DNA of 64,000 bases from Sphingomonas alpina (lineage in GTDB: Bacteria; Pseudomonadota; Alphaproteobacteria; Sphingomonadales; Sphingomonadaceae), in NCBI RefSeq assembly GCF_014490665.1, contig NZ_CP061038.1, positions 1,674,001 to 1,738,000 on the forward strand, written 5' to 3'. Below, one piece after another: positions 9,102 through 18,951 of the stretch (positions are counted from its first letter, which is position 1; every line of letters begins with the position of its first letter). The position numbers were made by a program, and so were the translations under genes. The notes beneath the pieces are model-generated. The model saw nothing but the letters and a program-made list of their open reading frames with translations. It ran no database searches and was not told where the DNA came from.

Positions 9102-9862
9102 GCCTGAAAAAGAAGACGCTCGCGATCCGCCCCGATCCGGGCGGGATCGTGCCCGAAACCGCGATGTTGATGGCGGCGGGGTTGGGCAAGCGCATGCGGC
9201 CGCTGACCGCGACGCGCCCCAAGCCATTGGTCGAGGTCGGCGGCAAGGCGCTGATCGACCATGTGTTCGACAAGCTGCGCTCCGCCGGGGTGAAGCGCGC
9301 GGTGGTCAATGTCCATTATCTCGCCGACGCGCTCCAGGCGCATCTCGACAATCGCGTGAAGGGCATCGAGATCGCGGTGTCCGACGAGCGCAAGCAGTTG
9401 ATGGAGACCGGTGGCGGGATCGTCCAGGCGCGCGAACTGATCGGCGACCAGCCGTTTCTGGTGATCAATTCCGACAATCTGTGGATCGATGGGCCGACCG
9501 ATGCGATCCGTGCGCTCGCCGCGCGATGGGACGATGACAAGATGGATGCGCTGCTGCTGCTCGTGCCGCAGGCGCGCGCGCATTGCCATGCCGGACAGGG
9601 CGATTTCCGCGTCGCGCCGGACGGACGGATCATCGGGCGGCGCCAGCCGGGCAAGATCGCGCCGTTCGTCTATACCGGCGTGCAGATCCTGTCGCCGCGC
9701 GTAATCGCCGATTGGCCGGAAGGGCCGTTCTCGACCATGGTCTTCTGGGAACGCGCGATCGCCGCGGGCCGGGCATATGGGCTGGTGCATCAGGGGCTAT
9801 GGTTCGACGTCGGCACGCCGGGGGCGATTACCAAGACCGAAGCCATGCTCGCCGATGGGTGA
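9098..9862 (+). CDS. murU: N-acetylmuramate-1-phosphate uridylyltransferase MurU
   Basis: 254 residues, sugar-nucleotidyltransferase fold. LMAAGLGKRMRPLTATRPKPLVEV near residue 27 is the nucleotide-binding signature. LVINSDNLW supplies the Asp for metal and nucleotide contact, and WFDVGTPGAI is the C-terminal signature. It converts MurNAc-1-phosphate and UTP to UDP-MurNAc in cytoplasmic peptidoglycan recycling. The ATGA overlap with amgK matches the AmgK-MurU pathway of Pseudomonas putida and Caulobacter. The N-terminus is about 20 residues longer than the core, so a later start is possible. Confidence 0.88.
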   Translation: MSLKKKTLAIRPDPGGIVPETAMLMAAGLGKRMRPLTATRPKPLVEVGGKALIDHVFDKLRSAGVKRAVVNVHYLADALQAHLDNRVKGIEIAVSDERKQLMETGGGIVQARELIGDQPFLVINSDNLWIDGPTDAIRALAARWDDDKMDALLLLVPQARAHCHAGQGDFRVAPDGRIIGRRQPGKIAPFVYTGVQILSPRVIADWPEGPFSTMVFWERAIAAGRAYGLVHQGLWFDVGTPGAITKTEAMLADG

Positions 9863-12824
9863 GGGCGGGAAGCCTTCACTCTATACGATACCGGCACACC
9901 GGGCCTTTGCCGACGCGCTGGCAGCGGGCCTGATCCGGCGTTTTGGCGGGGAGGCGATGGGCCTTGCGCGGGGCCTGGTGCTGCTTCCCAACAACCGCGC
10001 CAAACGCGCGCTGACCGATGCCTTTGTGCGCGCCAGCGGCGGCGGCTTGCTTTTGCCAAGGCTGGTCGCGATCGGCGATCCGTCGCTCGACGAAGCGGCA
10101 GGCGCAGCGATCGATCCGGCCGACGCGCTGGAGCCGGTGCCGCCAGCGGTCGTGCCAATGCAGCGACGGATGATCCTGGCACGCCTGGTCTCGGAAGAAC
10201 GCATGCGCGCCGGACAGGCGGTCGATGCGGCGGAGGCGGTGCGGCTGGCCGGCGAACTCGCCCGGACGCTCGACCAGCTGCTGGTCGAGGAAGTCGATCC
10301 GCGTAAGCTGCGCGAGCTGGAGCTCACGCAGGAGCTGTCCGACCATTGGCAAAAGGCGTTATCGCTGTTCGGTACCGTGCTCGACCGCTGGCCGGAGGAA
10401 TTGGCAAGGCTCAAGCGGATCGATCTGGCCAATCGCCGGTCGCGACTGCTCCGACGCCTTGCCGATCAGTGGCGACAGGCATCGCCGTCGGGCTTTGTCT
10501 GCGCTGCGGGGATCACCGATGGCGCCCCCGCTGTTGCCGGCCTGATGCGCTGCGTTTCCGAATTGCCGCAGGGCATGGTCGTGCTTGCCGATCTTGCGCT
10601 CGAGATGGACGAGCATGAATGGCTGGCGCTGGGGCCGCATGATCCCGATCCGGTGACGGGCTTGCGGCGCCGGTCGATCGAGACGCATCCGCAGTTCCAT
10701 CTCAAGCTGCTGCTCGAACGGATGAGCGTCAACCGTGGCGAATTTACCCTGTGGCGCGAAGGCGGCGGGCATGACGCGACGATCGCGCGGGGACGCGCCA
10801 TCGCCAATGCGCTCGCCCCGGCCGAGTTCACCGGCAAATGGACCACGCTCGATGCCGATCAGCGAAGGCTGGCGGGCATCGTCGCGGCGGAGTTGGCCAC
10901 GCCGGCCGAGGAGGCGCAGGCGATCGCCCTCGCGCTTCGCGAAGTGCTGGAGACGGAGGGCAAGACGGCCGCGCTGGTCACGCCCGATCGCGCGCTTGCC
11001 CGGCGCGTGGCCGCGCACCTCGACCGCTGGGAGATCGAGATCGACGATACGGCCGGGCGGCCCTTGTCGATCCTGCCCTCGGGCACGCTGCTGACTGCAT
11101 TGGCCGAGGCCGCGGTGCAGCGTTTTGCGCCACTCGCCTTGCTTGCCTTGCTCAAGCATCCGCTGGTGCGGTTCGGGGACGCGCGCACGGCATGGCTTGA
11201 TGGCGCACGCAGCCTCGACCGCGTGCTGCGCGGGCCGCGTCCGGCGGCCGGGCTGGCCGGGATCGACGTGCATCTCGCCGATGCGCCCGATCGCGAAGCG
11301 AAGCGGCGCGCCGAAGCGGCGATCTGGTGGCCCGAAGCGCGTGCGGTGCTCGCGCCGATCGAGGCGCTGTTCGCAGGGGGAGCGCAACCCTTGCCGCTGA
11401 TGGTCGCGGCACTGCGCGAGACGGCGCAGGCGCTGTGTGGCGACGCGCTATGGAGCGGCACCGCAGGTCGCGCCGCGGCGGAATTGCTTGCCGAACTGGA
11501 AGCGCAGGCGGGATCCGGCCCGGCACTGGTCGAGCCGGAGAGCCTCGCGCCGTTGCTCAAGACCTTGATGGACGAGGTCGCGGTCAGGCCACCGCAGGGC
11601 GGGCATCCGCGCCTTGCAATCTATGGTCTGATCGAAGCGCGGCTGCAGACCGCCGATCTGATGATCCTGGGCGGGTTGAACGAAGGCATCTGGCCCGGGC
11701 AACCCGCGCCCGATCCCTGGCTCGCGCCGCGAATCCGGAGCGAGCTCGGCCTGCCCGGGCTGGAACGGCGCGTCGGCATCTCGGCGCATGATCTCGCCGG
11801 GGCATTGGGCGCGCCGGCCGCACTGCTGACTCGCGCGCGCCGCGATGCCAAATCGCCCGCGATCGCTTCGCGTTTCTGGCTGCGGCTGCAGGCGCTGGCG
11901 GGGGAGCGGTTCGATCGTGCCGTGATGCTGGAGGGCTGGACGCGAGCGCTTGACGATCCGGGCGAGCATGTGCCCGAAACCCAGCCCGCTCCATCGCCGC
12001 CGGCCGAACAGCGCCCGCGGCGGATCGCGGTCACCGATGTCGACCGGCTCAAGGCCGACCCTTACGCCTTTTACGCCAAGCGCATCCTGCGGCTCATGCC
12101 GCTCGATCCGGTCGATGCCGACCCGAGCGCGGCCTGGCGCGGCAGTGCAGTGCATGAAGTGCTGGAGATGTGGGCGCGCGAGGATCAGTGCGACCCGGCG
12201 AAGCTTCATGCGCGGGCCCTGACCATGCTCGCCGATGCGCACCCGCTGATGCAGGCCCTGTGGCAGCCGCGCCTGATGGAGGCGATCGACTGGATCGTCG
12301 AGGAAACGGCGCGCCATGTCGCCGATGGCCGGACGCTGGTCGCGGTGGAGCAGGACGGCAAATGCGAGATTGCCGGGGTCGAACTGACCGGCAAGTTCGA
12401 CCGCGTCGACCGGCTGCCCGCCGGCGGGCTGGCGATCATCGATTACAAGACCGGAAAACCGCCCTCGGCTGCCGCGGTGATGGAGGGATATAGTCTGCAA
12501 CTCGGCCTGCTCGGGCTGATCGCCGAACGCGGCGGGTTTGCCGATGCGAAAGGCCGCGCCGACGCGTTCGAATATTGGTCGCTGTCGCGCAAGAACGGCA
12601 AGTTCGGCTATATCGAAAGCCCGGTCGATCCCGAGGGCAAGCGCAACCGCATCGTCACCGCCGATTTCACCACGGTCGCTGCGCGCAATTTCACGGAAGC
12701 GGTGCGCGAATGGCTGACCGGCGACGCGCCGTTTACCGCCAAGCTCCATCCCGAATATGCGCCCTATGCCGATTATGATCAGTTGATGCGCCGCGACGAA
12801 TGGTATGGACGCGAGCGTGGATAA
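9855..12824 (+). CDS. addB: Double-strand break repair protein AddB
   Basis: 989 residues. The start is taken at ATG 9855, overlapping the murU end by 8 bp. The N-terminal half is a degenerate helicase-like region (LVLLPNNRAKRAL near residue 40). The C-terminal third carries a RecB-type PD-(D/E)XK nuclease signature with FDRVDRLPAG then LAIIDYKTGKPP at about residue 862. With AddA it forms the helicase-nuclease that resects DNA ends for RecA loading in alphaproteobacteria. LNEGIWPGQPAPDPWL is a typical AddB motif. It is directly followed, with overlap, by addA. Confidence 0.92.
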   Translation: MGEGGKPSLYTIPAHRAFADALAAGLIRRFGGEAMGLARGLVLLPNNRAKRALTDAFVRASGGGLLLPRLVAIGDPSLDEAAGAAIDPADALEPVPPAVVPMQRRMILARLVSEERMRAGQAVDAAEAVRLAGELARTLDQLLVEEVDPRKLRELELTQELSDHWQKALSLFGTVLDRWPEELARLKRIDLANRRSRLLRRLADQWRQASPSGFVCAAGITDGAPAVAGLMRCVSELPQGMVVLADLALEMDEHEWLALGPHDPDPVTGLRRRSIETHPQFHLKLLLERMSVNRGEFTLWREGGGHDATIARGRAIANALAPAEFTGKWTTLDADQRRLAGIVAAELATPAEEAQAIALALREVLETEGKTAALVTPDRALARRVAAHLDRWEIEIDDTAGRPLSILPSGTLLTALAEAAVQRFAPLALLALLKHPLVRFGDARTAWLDGARSLDRVLRGPRPAAGLAGIDVHLADAPDREAKRRAEAAIWWPEARAVLAPIEALFAGGAQPLPLMVAALRETAQALCGDALWSGTAGRAAAELLAELEAQAGSGPALVEPESLAPLLKTLMDEVAVRPPQGGHPRLAIYGLIEARLQTADLMILGGLNEGIWPGQPAPDPWLAPRIRSELGLPGLERRVGISAHDLAGALGAPAALLTRARRDAKSPAIASRFWLRLQALAGERFDRAVMLEGWTRALDDPGEHVPETQPAPSPPAEQRPRRIAVTDVDRLKADPYAFYAKRILRLMPLDPVDADPSAAWRGSAVHEVLEMWAREDQCDPAKLHARALTMLADAHPLMQALWQPRLMEAIDWIVEETARHVADGRTLVAVEQDGKCEIAGVELTGKFDRVDRLPAGGLAIIDYKTGKPPSAAAVMEGYSLQLGLLGLIAERGGFADAKGRADAFEYWSLSRKNGKFGYIESPVDPEGKRNRIVTADFTTVAARNFTEAVREWLTGDAPFTAKLHPEYAPYADYDQLMRRDEWYGRERG

Positions 12825-15800
12825 CCGCCCGCTGCCAGTCCTGAAGGACAATCAGGCACGGGCGAGCGACCCGCGTGCGCATGTCTGGCTGTCGGCATCG
12901 GCCGGCACCGGCAAAACTCAGGTCCTTGCCGCGCGTGTGTTCCGATTGCTGCTGCAAGGCGTCGATCCCGGTGCGATCCTGTGCCTGACCTTTACCAAGG
13001 CTGGTGCTGCTGAAATGGCCGGGCGGATCAGCCAGCGGCTTGCCGCGTGGGTGCGCATGCCCAAAACCGCCTTGTTCGGCGACCTGCACGCGCTCGGCGA
13101 GCAACCCGATGACGCGCTGATGGAGCGGGCGCGGACGCTGTTCGCCAAGGTGCTCGACGCGCCCGGCGGCGGTATCCGCATTCAGACCATCCACGGCTTC
13201 TGCCAGAGCCTGCTCGCGGCCTTTCCGATCGAGGCCGGGCTGGTGCCGGGCTTTCGTCCGCTCGAAGCGCGCGAGGAATCGGTACTGGCGCGTGAGGCCC
13301 TGGCCGAGATGCTGGTCGATGCGAGCCAGCAGGCGATCGACACAGTCGGCGCGCTGAGCCTCAGGCTCGGCGAGGGCGAGGCGGAGAATTTCCTGCGCGA
13401 TTGCGCCCGCTCGCTGGCGGCGCTGCAGCAATTGCCGATCGACCTGCAGTCGTTCCTGCGCCGCGAACTTGATTTGCCCGAGGGCGATATCGAACAAGCC
13501 ATCGCCGCGGCCTGCGACGACAATGTGTTCGACCATGAAACGCTCGACGCGATCGGCGGGTTCAATGCCAGCTGGGGGACCAAGAGCGGGGTCGAACGTG
13601 CAGGCTTGGTATCGGCCTGGCTCGATCGCTCGCCGGCCGAGCGCGCCGCGACCCTGGGCGAGCTCAACAAGATCTGGGCCAAGGCCGATCTCGATATCCG
13701 CTCGTTCGGGAAGGGGCAGGCGCCACAGGATCCCGACTATGCCGACCTGGCGACGGGCATGTATGATTATTGCGCCAACCTGCTGCAGATGCGCGTGCGC
13801 GGCGCCTATGCCGATCTGCTCGCGGATGCGCTGGGTGTCGGGCGCGATTATGCCAATGCCTATGCACTGGCCAAGCGGCGCGTCGGGGCAGTCGATTTCG
13901 ACGACCTGATTCATTCGGTGGTCGAACTGCTTGCCCAGCCCGGCATGGGCGAATGGGTGCGCTACAAGCTCGACCAGGTCACCGAGCATATCCTGATCGA
14001 CGAGGCGCAGGACACCAATCCGCGGCAATGGGCGATCGTCGCCGCGTTGGCGGAGGAATTCTTCTCCGGCCTTGGCGTGCACGGCGAGCGCACCCGCACC
14101 CTGTTCACCGTCGGTGACTACAAACAGGCGATCTTCGGCTTTCAGGGCACCGATCCGATCTTCTTCCGCGCGGCGGAGCAACGTTTTCTCGCCAAGGCCG
14201 AGGCGATCGGGGATGACGGTGTGCCGTTCGAGCGTCTGTCGCTGACCGCGTCGTTTCGCTCGACCCGTCCGGTGCTCGAATTCGTCGACGCGGCGATCGA
14301 CTCGATCGGCGATCCGGGCCTGGGGGAGATCGCCGATCGCGAACTTCACGCCAGCGAAGTCGCCGGCCCCGGCACCGTGACCCTGTGGCCGCCCGTCGTC
14401 ACCGGCGGCAGCGAGGAAGATGCCGAGGGCTGGATTCCGGATGCGACCCGCGCGCTCGCGGCGCAGATTGCCCGTGCGGTGAAGGATTGGCTCTACGGCC
14501 CGGTGCCGCTGATGCTGGAAAGCAAGGGGCGCATGTTGCGGCCCGAGGATGTGATGATCCTGGTCAAGCGGCGCGGCGAACTCGCCTCGCTGATCGTGGC
14601 GCGGCTTTATGCCGAGGGGGTGCCCGTCGCCGGGGTCGACCGGCTGCGCCTCAATGCGCCGCTCAGCGTACAGGATCTGCTCGCCGCGATCCGCTTCGTG
14701 CTGCAGCCGGGCGACGACCTGTCGCTGGCAAGCCTGCTCGTGTCGCCGCTGATCGGCTGGAGCCAGGACGAGCTGATGGCCGCGGCGCCACGCGGGTCGG
14801 GCAGCCTGTGGGCGCATCTGCGCCGCACTCAGCCGGCGGCGCGGCTCGCGCCATTGCTGGCGATGCTGGCGCGCGCCGACATCGCTACGCCCTATCGCTT
14901 CCTGGAGGAATTGCTCTCCGGCCCGCTCGATGGACGGCGCAAGATGCTGCGCCGCCTCGGCCAGGAAGCGCGCGATCCGATCGAGGAACTGCTGAACGCC
15001 GCGCTTGATTTCGAAACCCAGTCCACCCCGTCGCTGCAGCGCTTCCTCGACTGGTTCGATCGCGGCGATGTCGAGATCGTACGCGACCCGTCGGCGCCGC
15101 TCGACGCAGTGCGAGTGATGACGGCGCATGGTGCAAAGGGCTTGCAGGCGCCGCTGGTTATCCTGGCCGATGCGACGGCCGATCCGTCGCGCACGCCCGC
15201 ACGGGTGCTGAAATGGGCGCCCGATGGTGGAGATGCCTTCCCGATCTTCCGGCCGCGCGCCGCAGAGGTCGGCGGACCGCTGACCGAGCTGGTCGAGCGC
15301 ACCTCGCGCCGCGAGCTGGAGGAGCATTGGCGGCTGTTCTATGTCGCCGCGACGCGTGCGGAGGAGCGATTGATCGTAGCGGGAGCGCTCGGCCCGATGG
15401 CGAAAGGCGTGCCGCCGGAAACCAGCTGGTACGCAGCGTCGCACCGCGCGTTCACTGCGCTGGGCATCGAAACGTCCGAGGAGGCGCGGCATTATGCCGG
15501 GCGCACGCCGCAACGCCCGGTCGCCGCCGACAGGCGGGCGGGCATTGGGCGCACGTCGGCGATCGAGTTACCCGACTGGGTAAAGCGAAAAGCGCCGGTC
15601 GAGGCACGTCCGCCGCGCCCGCTGGCACCATCGTCACTGGGCGAGGATGCGGTCGCCGATCCGCCGCCATCGCCGGTTCTGCGCCTGGCGGCCGAGCGCG
15701 GGCGGCTGATCCATGCGTTGTTCGAACGCTTGCCGGCGGTCGCGGCCGATCAGCGCGTACAGGCTGCGGAGCGCTGGTTGGCGGGGGCAGGGGCCGTCGA

Positions 15801-16221
15801 ATCCCCGGCGGATCGCGCCGAGATCGCCGCGACCGTGCTCTCGGTGCTCGACGACCCGCGCTTCGACGATCTGTTCGGCCCGGACTCGCTGGCAGAGGCA
15901 CCGATCGCCGCAGTCGTTGCCGATGGCGTGGTCGTGTCGGGCACGGTCGACCGCCTGCTCGTCACGGACTCCAGCGTGCGCGTGATCGACTTCAAGACCG
16001 GGCGCTACGCCCCTGCGACGCCGGCGGATATCCCAACCTATCATTTGCGCCAGATGGCGGCCTATGGCGCGGCACTGGCGGCGATCTTCCCGGATCGCGC
16101 CATCGACATGGCCTTGCTCTATACGGCAGGACCGGTGCTGTTCGAATTGCCGCCCGCCATGCTCGAAGCGCACAAGCCCGGCTATGCCGCGCCGGAGCAA
16201 AGCTTGACCCCGAGCGCTTGA
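12805..16221 (+). CDS. addA: Double-strand break repair helicase-nuclease AddA
   Basis: 1138 residues, UvrD/Rep superfamily 1 helicase. Walker A is SASAGTGKTQVLAARV (about residues 31-46), motif Ic FTKAGAAEM, Walker B ILIDEAQDTNPRQW (about residue 397), motif III GDYKQAIFGFQGT, and motif VI YVAATRAEERL. A C-terminal RecB-type nuclease domain has GTVDRLLV and VIDFKTGRY near residue 1061. It overlaps addB by 20 bp. It unwinds and degrades broken DNA together with AddB. Confidence 0.95.
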   Translation: MDASVDNRPLPVLKDNQARASDPRAHVWLSASAGTGKTQVLAARVFRLLLQGVDPGAILCLTFTKAGAAEMAGRISQRLAAWVRMPKTALFGDLHALGEQPDDALMERARTLFAKVLDAPGGGIRIQTIHGFCQSLLAAFPIEAGLVPGFRPLEAREESVLAREALAEMLVDASQQAIDTVGALSLRLGEGEAENFLRDCARSLAALQQLPIDLQSFLRRELDLPEGDIEQAIAAACDDNVFDHETLDAIGGFNASWGTKSGVERAGLVSAWLDRSPAERAATLGELNKIWAKADLDIRSFGKGQAPQDPDYADLATGMYDYCANLLQMRVRGAYADLLADALGVGRDYANAYALAKRRVGAVDFDDLIHSVVELLAQPGMGEWVRYKLDQVTEHILIDEAQDTNPRQWAIVAALAEEFFSGLGVHGERTRTLFTVGDYKQAIFGFQGTDPIFFRAAEQRFLAKAEAIGDDGVPFERLSLTASFRSTRPVLEFVDAAIDSIGDPGLGEIADRELHASEVAGPGTVTLWPPVVTGGSEEDAEGWIPDATRALAAQIARAVKDWLYGPVPLMLESKGRMLRPEDVMILVKRRGELASLIVARLYAEGVPVAGVDRLRLNAPLSVQDLLAAIRFVLQPGDDLSLASLLVSPLIGWSQDELMAAAPRGSGSLWAHLRRTQPAARLAPLLAMLARADIATPYRFLEELLSGPLDGRRKMLRRLGQEARDPIEELLNAALDFETQSTPSLQRFLDWFDRGDVEIVRDPSAPLDAVRVMTAHGAKGLQAPLVILADATADPSRTPARVLKWAPDGGDAFPIFRPRAAEVGGPLTELVERTSRRELEEHWRLFYVAATRAEERLIVAGALGPMAKGVPPETSWYAASHRAFTALGIETSEEARHYAGRTPQRPVAADRRAGIGRTSAIELPDWVKRKAPVEARPPRPLAPSSLGEDAVADPPPSPVLRLAAERGRLIHALFERLPAVAADQRVQAAERWLAGAGAVESPADRAEIAATVLSVLDDPRFDDLFGPDSLAEAPIAAVVADGVVVSGTVDRLLVTDSSVRVIDFKTGRYAPATPADIPTYHLRQMAAYGAALAAIFPDRAIDMALLYTAGPVLFELPPAMLEAHKPGYAAPEQSLTPSA

Positions 16222-16269
16222 GCGGACCCCGCCCGTTCCCTAGATTAGAGACAACAAGGAGATACCATC

Positions 16270-16593
16270 ATGGCCACCAAACAGATTACCGATTCGAGCT
16301 GGGACGCGGACGTCCTCAAGGCCGATGGGCCCGTGCTCGTCGATTTCTGGGCGGAGTGGTGCGGCCCGTGCAAACAGATCGGGCCGAGCCTGGAAGAGAT
16401 TTCGGAAGAGCTTGCCGGACAAGTGACCATCACCAAGCTCAATATCGACGACAATCCCGATATCGCCGCGCAGATGGGCATTCGCAGCATCCCGATGCTC
16501 AAGCTGTTCAAGGGCGGCGCACCGGTCGCCGAGCTGCTCGGCGCGCGGCCGAAGAACCAGCTCAAGGCCTGGCTCGAAAACGAGCTCGGCTAA
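16270..16593 (+). CDS. trxA: Thioredoxin
   Basis: 107 residues, the standard length. Active site WCGPC at residues 30-34, the cis-Pro region SIPMLKLFKGG, and a strong AAGGAG ribosome site. It is the general cytoplasmic disulfide reductant, recycled by thioredoxin reductase. It lies 48 bp after addA on the same strand and closes the divL-addA gene run, an order also known in related genomes. Confidence 0.97.
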   Translation: MATKQITDSSWDADVLKADGPVLVDFWAEWCGPCKQIGPSLEEISEELAGQVTITKLNIDDNPDIAAQMGIRSIPMLKLFKGGAPVAELLGARPKNQLKAWLENELG

Positions 16594-16601
16594 GCATCCA
16601 A

Positions 16602-16627
16602 TTCCCCGGGCCCTGCGGCCCGGGGAA
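16602..16627. terminator. Perfect 11-bp GC hairpin after trxA
   Basis: ttccccgggcc and ggcccggggaa pair perfectly around a 4-base loop, 8 bp after the trxA stop and just beyond the broken minus-strand SEC-C gene. No T-run follows on either strand, so an intrinsic terminator is likely but not textbook. Confidence 0.5.
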
Positions 16628-16650
16628 ACCTTAGCGACTAGCGCCAATAA

Positions 16651-16886
16651 TCATGGCGCCCGGCTCCATCGAAACCGCCCCGTATCGAGGCAGCAGCGCT
16701 TGAAACCGGTGGCCGGAGCCACAGGGGCAGGGATCGTTCCGGCCCAGCTTTTCGATCAGATATTTGTCCCCGTTGACGATCCGCACGCCGCGTTTGACGT
16801 TCGTCTCGGAGGGGAAGCCCTTACGCCGCTTGCTTGTGATCTCGAAAGCAGGGCAGGTCGGCGCGATCCTCGTTAATGCGTGGCAT
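16651..16886 (-). pseudogene. SEC-C zinc-motif protein, broken by two frameshifts
   Basis: On the minus strand ATG 16886 has GGAGG five bases upstream and reads [11 protein letters not shown], then shifts frame near 16850-16854. The second frame contains [37 protein letters not shown], the start of an SEC-C zinc motif. A further one-base shift near 16701-16705 is needed to reach the expected last ligands ([10 protein letters not shown]). The pieces together would give an SEC-C protein of about 78 residues. Either the gene is decaying or the sequence has two indel errors. SEC-C domains bind zinc; the SecA in this window has an intact one. Confidence 0.65.
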
Positions 16887-16961
16887 GTCGGCCTCCTATG
16901 GTCGTCGCGCCCTGATTGGCGCGGGCGCGCTTTCGTCTATCTCTGCCTCAGAGTAAAGGCG

Positions 16962-17867
16962 TCAGGCCGGTGTCACGATCTGCCCGATGCGCGGGAAATG
17001 CACCGCCACGGTACCGACACGCGGGTCGTCGCGCAGGATTGCGACGTCGCGCGACGTCAGCCTCGCCAATTTGCCTTCGACCACGTCCGCGCCTGGGTCT
17101 TCGGTGCGTACCGTGACCGGCTGGCCGGCCGTGAAACCGCTATCCTCGTCGACTCGTTCGGCGACCATCGGCTCGGCGCCCAGCGCCACATCGAGCGCTT
17201 CCTGCCCGGTCATGTCGCTGGGTGACCCATGACCGATCGCCTCGACCCGCGCGATCCAGGCGCCGACATGCGGGAAGGGGGCGGTGCGCGATCCTTTCAG
17301 GCCGAAATTGCCCTGAAACCAGACATTCATCCCCGCCGCGCAATCGGCATAGCCCGGCGCATCGCCGCCGAGGAACGCGCGGCCGTCGGACAGCGCATCG
17401 TCGATCCGCGCGAGCCAGCCGAGAAACTGCGCCGTCAGATGCGGCGCGCCGCGCCGAACGCGTTCGCGGTCGAACCCGAACAGCCTTTTGCGATCCTCGA
17501 AGAATTCGTCATCGATCCGGTCGATGAACGGCGCCATGGCCGATCCGACCGCCTGGCTGAAAGTGGTGCCGCCGGATTGCAGCGCGACCAGAGCGGCGAG
17601 CCGGCCGAGCGGAGCCGGGAACAGACTTGGCTCGGGCTGGAAGGTTTCGATCGCCTCGATCGCGATCGCGGTGTCGCAATAGATATCGGCGCCGACCTGG
17701 AACACCGGCGTTTTGCGATATCCGCCGGTAAGTGGCGTCAGATCGGGCTTGGGTGCGATATTGGGGATGATCACCGACCGCCATGTCGCGCCCTTGATGC
17801 CCAGCGCGAGGCGGAGCAACTCGCTATAAGGTGACATTGGATAGTGGTGCAGGATCAGGTCGGGCAT
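16962..17867 (-). CDS. Glutathione S-transferase family protein
   Basis: 301 residues. The N-terminal thioredoxin-like GST domain reads LILHHYPMSPYSELLRLALG, then GYRKTPVFQVGADIYCDTAIAIEAIE (Pro and Thr/Ala contacts typical of the glutathione site). The middle is helical, with FLGGDAPGYADCAAGMNVWF as the GST C-domain N-capping region. The last ~80 residues (EPMVAERVDEDSGFTAGQPVTV onward) form an extra beta-rich extension not found in classical GSTs. It lies 35 bp after the second GST gene in the argJ operon. Substrate unknown. Confidence 0.82.
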   Translation of the reverse strand: MPDLILHHYPMSPYSELLRLALGIKGATWRSVIIPNIAPKPDLTPLTGGYRKTPVFQVGADIYCDTAIAIEAIETFQPEPSLFPAPLGRLAALVALQSGGTTFSQAVGSAMAPFIDRIDDEFFEDRKRLFGFDRERVRRGAPHLTAQFLGWLARIDDALSDGRAFLGGDAPGYADCAAGMNVWFQGNFGLKGSRTAPFPHVGAWIARVEAIGHGSPSDMTGQEALDVALGAEPMVAERVDEDSGFTAGQPVTVRTEDPGADVVEGKLARLTSRDVAILRDDPRVGTVAVHFPRIGQIVTPA

Positions 17868-17902
17868 ATTGGGCTCCGCTATTTCGCCGATCGGGAATGC
17901 GA

Positions 17903-18511
17903 TCAGGTCAGGGGGATCATCACCAGTTCGGCATAGGCGGGGCGCGACTTTAGCCGCTCATACCAGGCCGCGATATTGGGCGTAGGCGGCCGTTCGATCG
18001 CTAGTGAGAGCCATGTGTGGATGTAAACGCCCATCGGGATATCGCCGATGCCGAAACGATCGCCCGAGAGCCAGGCTTGATCGCCCAGCACCTTTTCCAG
18101 AACGGGGATCAGCTCGGCGCATTTTGCGGCCGATTGCGCGATCGCTTCCGGATCGCGATCCGCCGGCGCGGTGCGGATCAGGCCGTGAAAGGCGCGGTGC
18201 TGCGCGCTGGAAAAGGCGAATTGCCAATCCATCCATTTATCGCCCTGCGCTCGGTCCACTGGATCCAGCGGCCATAGGTCGGGGGCATAACGCGCGGCCA
18301 GATAGCGCAGGATTGCGTTCGACTCCCACAGCACCACATCATCATCCTGGATCGTCGGGATCAGCGCATTGGGATTGAGCGCCAGATAGGCGGCATCCAT
18401 GCCGAATGGTCCGCCGACATCGTGGCGCACATGCGGCAGGCCGATCTCCGCCGCCAGCCAGGCGACCTTCTTTACATTATGCGAATTGAGCCGTCCCCAG
18501 ATCGTCAGCAT
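17903..18511 (-). CDS. Glutathione S-transferase
   Basis: 202 residues, classical GST length. The N-domain has LTIWGRLNSHNVKKVAWLA with a Ser/Asn-type active-site region, NPNALIPTIQDDD with the cis-Pro, and LWESNAILRYLAARY (Glu-Ser glutathione contacts). The C-domain carries FGIGDIPMGVYIHTWLSL. It overlaps the preceding GFA-family gene by 7 bp, so both are translated from the argJ message. Probably cytosolic detoxification or thiol transfer; substrate not predictable. Confidence 0.88.
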   Translation of the reverse strand: MLTIWGRLNSHNVKKVAWLAAEIGLPHVRHDVGGPFGMDAAYLALNPNALIPTIQDDDVVLWESNAILRYLAARYAPDLWPLDPVDRAQGDKWMDWQFAFSSAQHRAFHGLIRTAPADRDPEAIAQSAAKCAELIPVLEKVLGDQAWLSGDRFGIGDIPMGVYIHTWLSLAIERPPTPNIAAWYERLKSRPAYAELVMIPLT

Positions 18512-18951
18512 TGCGGCACTTCTCCATCCGGGAGCCCGCGGGTGTCGGGGCGGAACTTGTCATGACGGGGCAGGGTATCGCTGGCTTCGGCCCAGGGAAT
18601 GCGGCTGCCATAGAAGATATGGAAGCCGGGTGTGACGGACGATGGATCGTTCAGCGTCGCCACGGTGAAGTCGATCGTGTCGGGCTGGAAATTGGTTTCG
18701 AACGTCAGCGGCGTGCCACATTCGCTGCAGAAACGCCGCGCGCCGAACGAGCTCGACTCATGCCGGCCGATCAGATCCTGGCCGCTCTCGATCCGGTAAT
18801 CGTCCCGCGGAACCGTCGAAAAGACCATCGCCGGCGCGCCCGATGTCAGCTGGCAATTCCGGCAATGACACCAGCCGGTGTCGAACGGCTCCGACAACAA
18901 TCGATAACGCACCGCGCCGCATGCGCAGCTGCCCGTTGCCCCCGTCATCAT
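18505..18951 (-). CDS. GFA (glutathione-dependent formaldehyde-activating enzyme-like) family protein
   Basis: 148 residues. The zinc-binding Cys pattern of the GFA/CENP-V fold is complete: CACGAVRY, WCHCRNCQ and FCSECGTPLTF. The start ATG 18951 overlaps the argJ stop (ATGA). Members of this fold were linked to S-hydroxymethylglutathione formation, though most are uncharacterised; the flanking GST genes fit a thiol-related role. Function beyond the fold is not supported by sequence. Confidence 0.88.
   Translation of the reverse strand: MMTGATGSCACGAVRYRLLSEPFDTGWCHCRNCQLTSGAPAMVFSTVPRDDYRIESGQDLIGRHESSSFGARRFCSECGTPLTFETNFQPDTIDFTVATLNDPSSVTPGFHIFYGSRIPWAEASDTLPRHDKFRPDTRGLPDGEVPQC

Noticed and set aside
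12733..15513. 926-codon minus-strand frame opposite addA
   Set aside because: Antisense shadow; addA has all helicase and nuclease motifs in the same interval.
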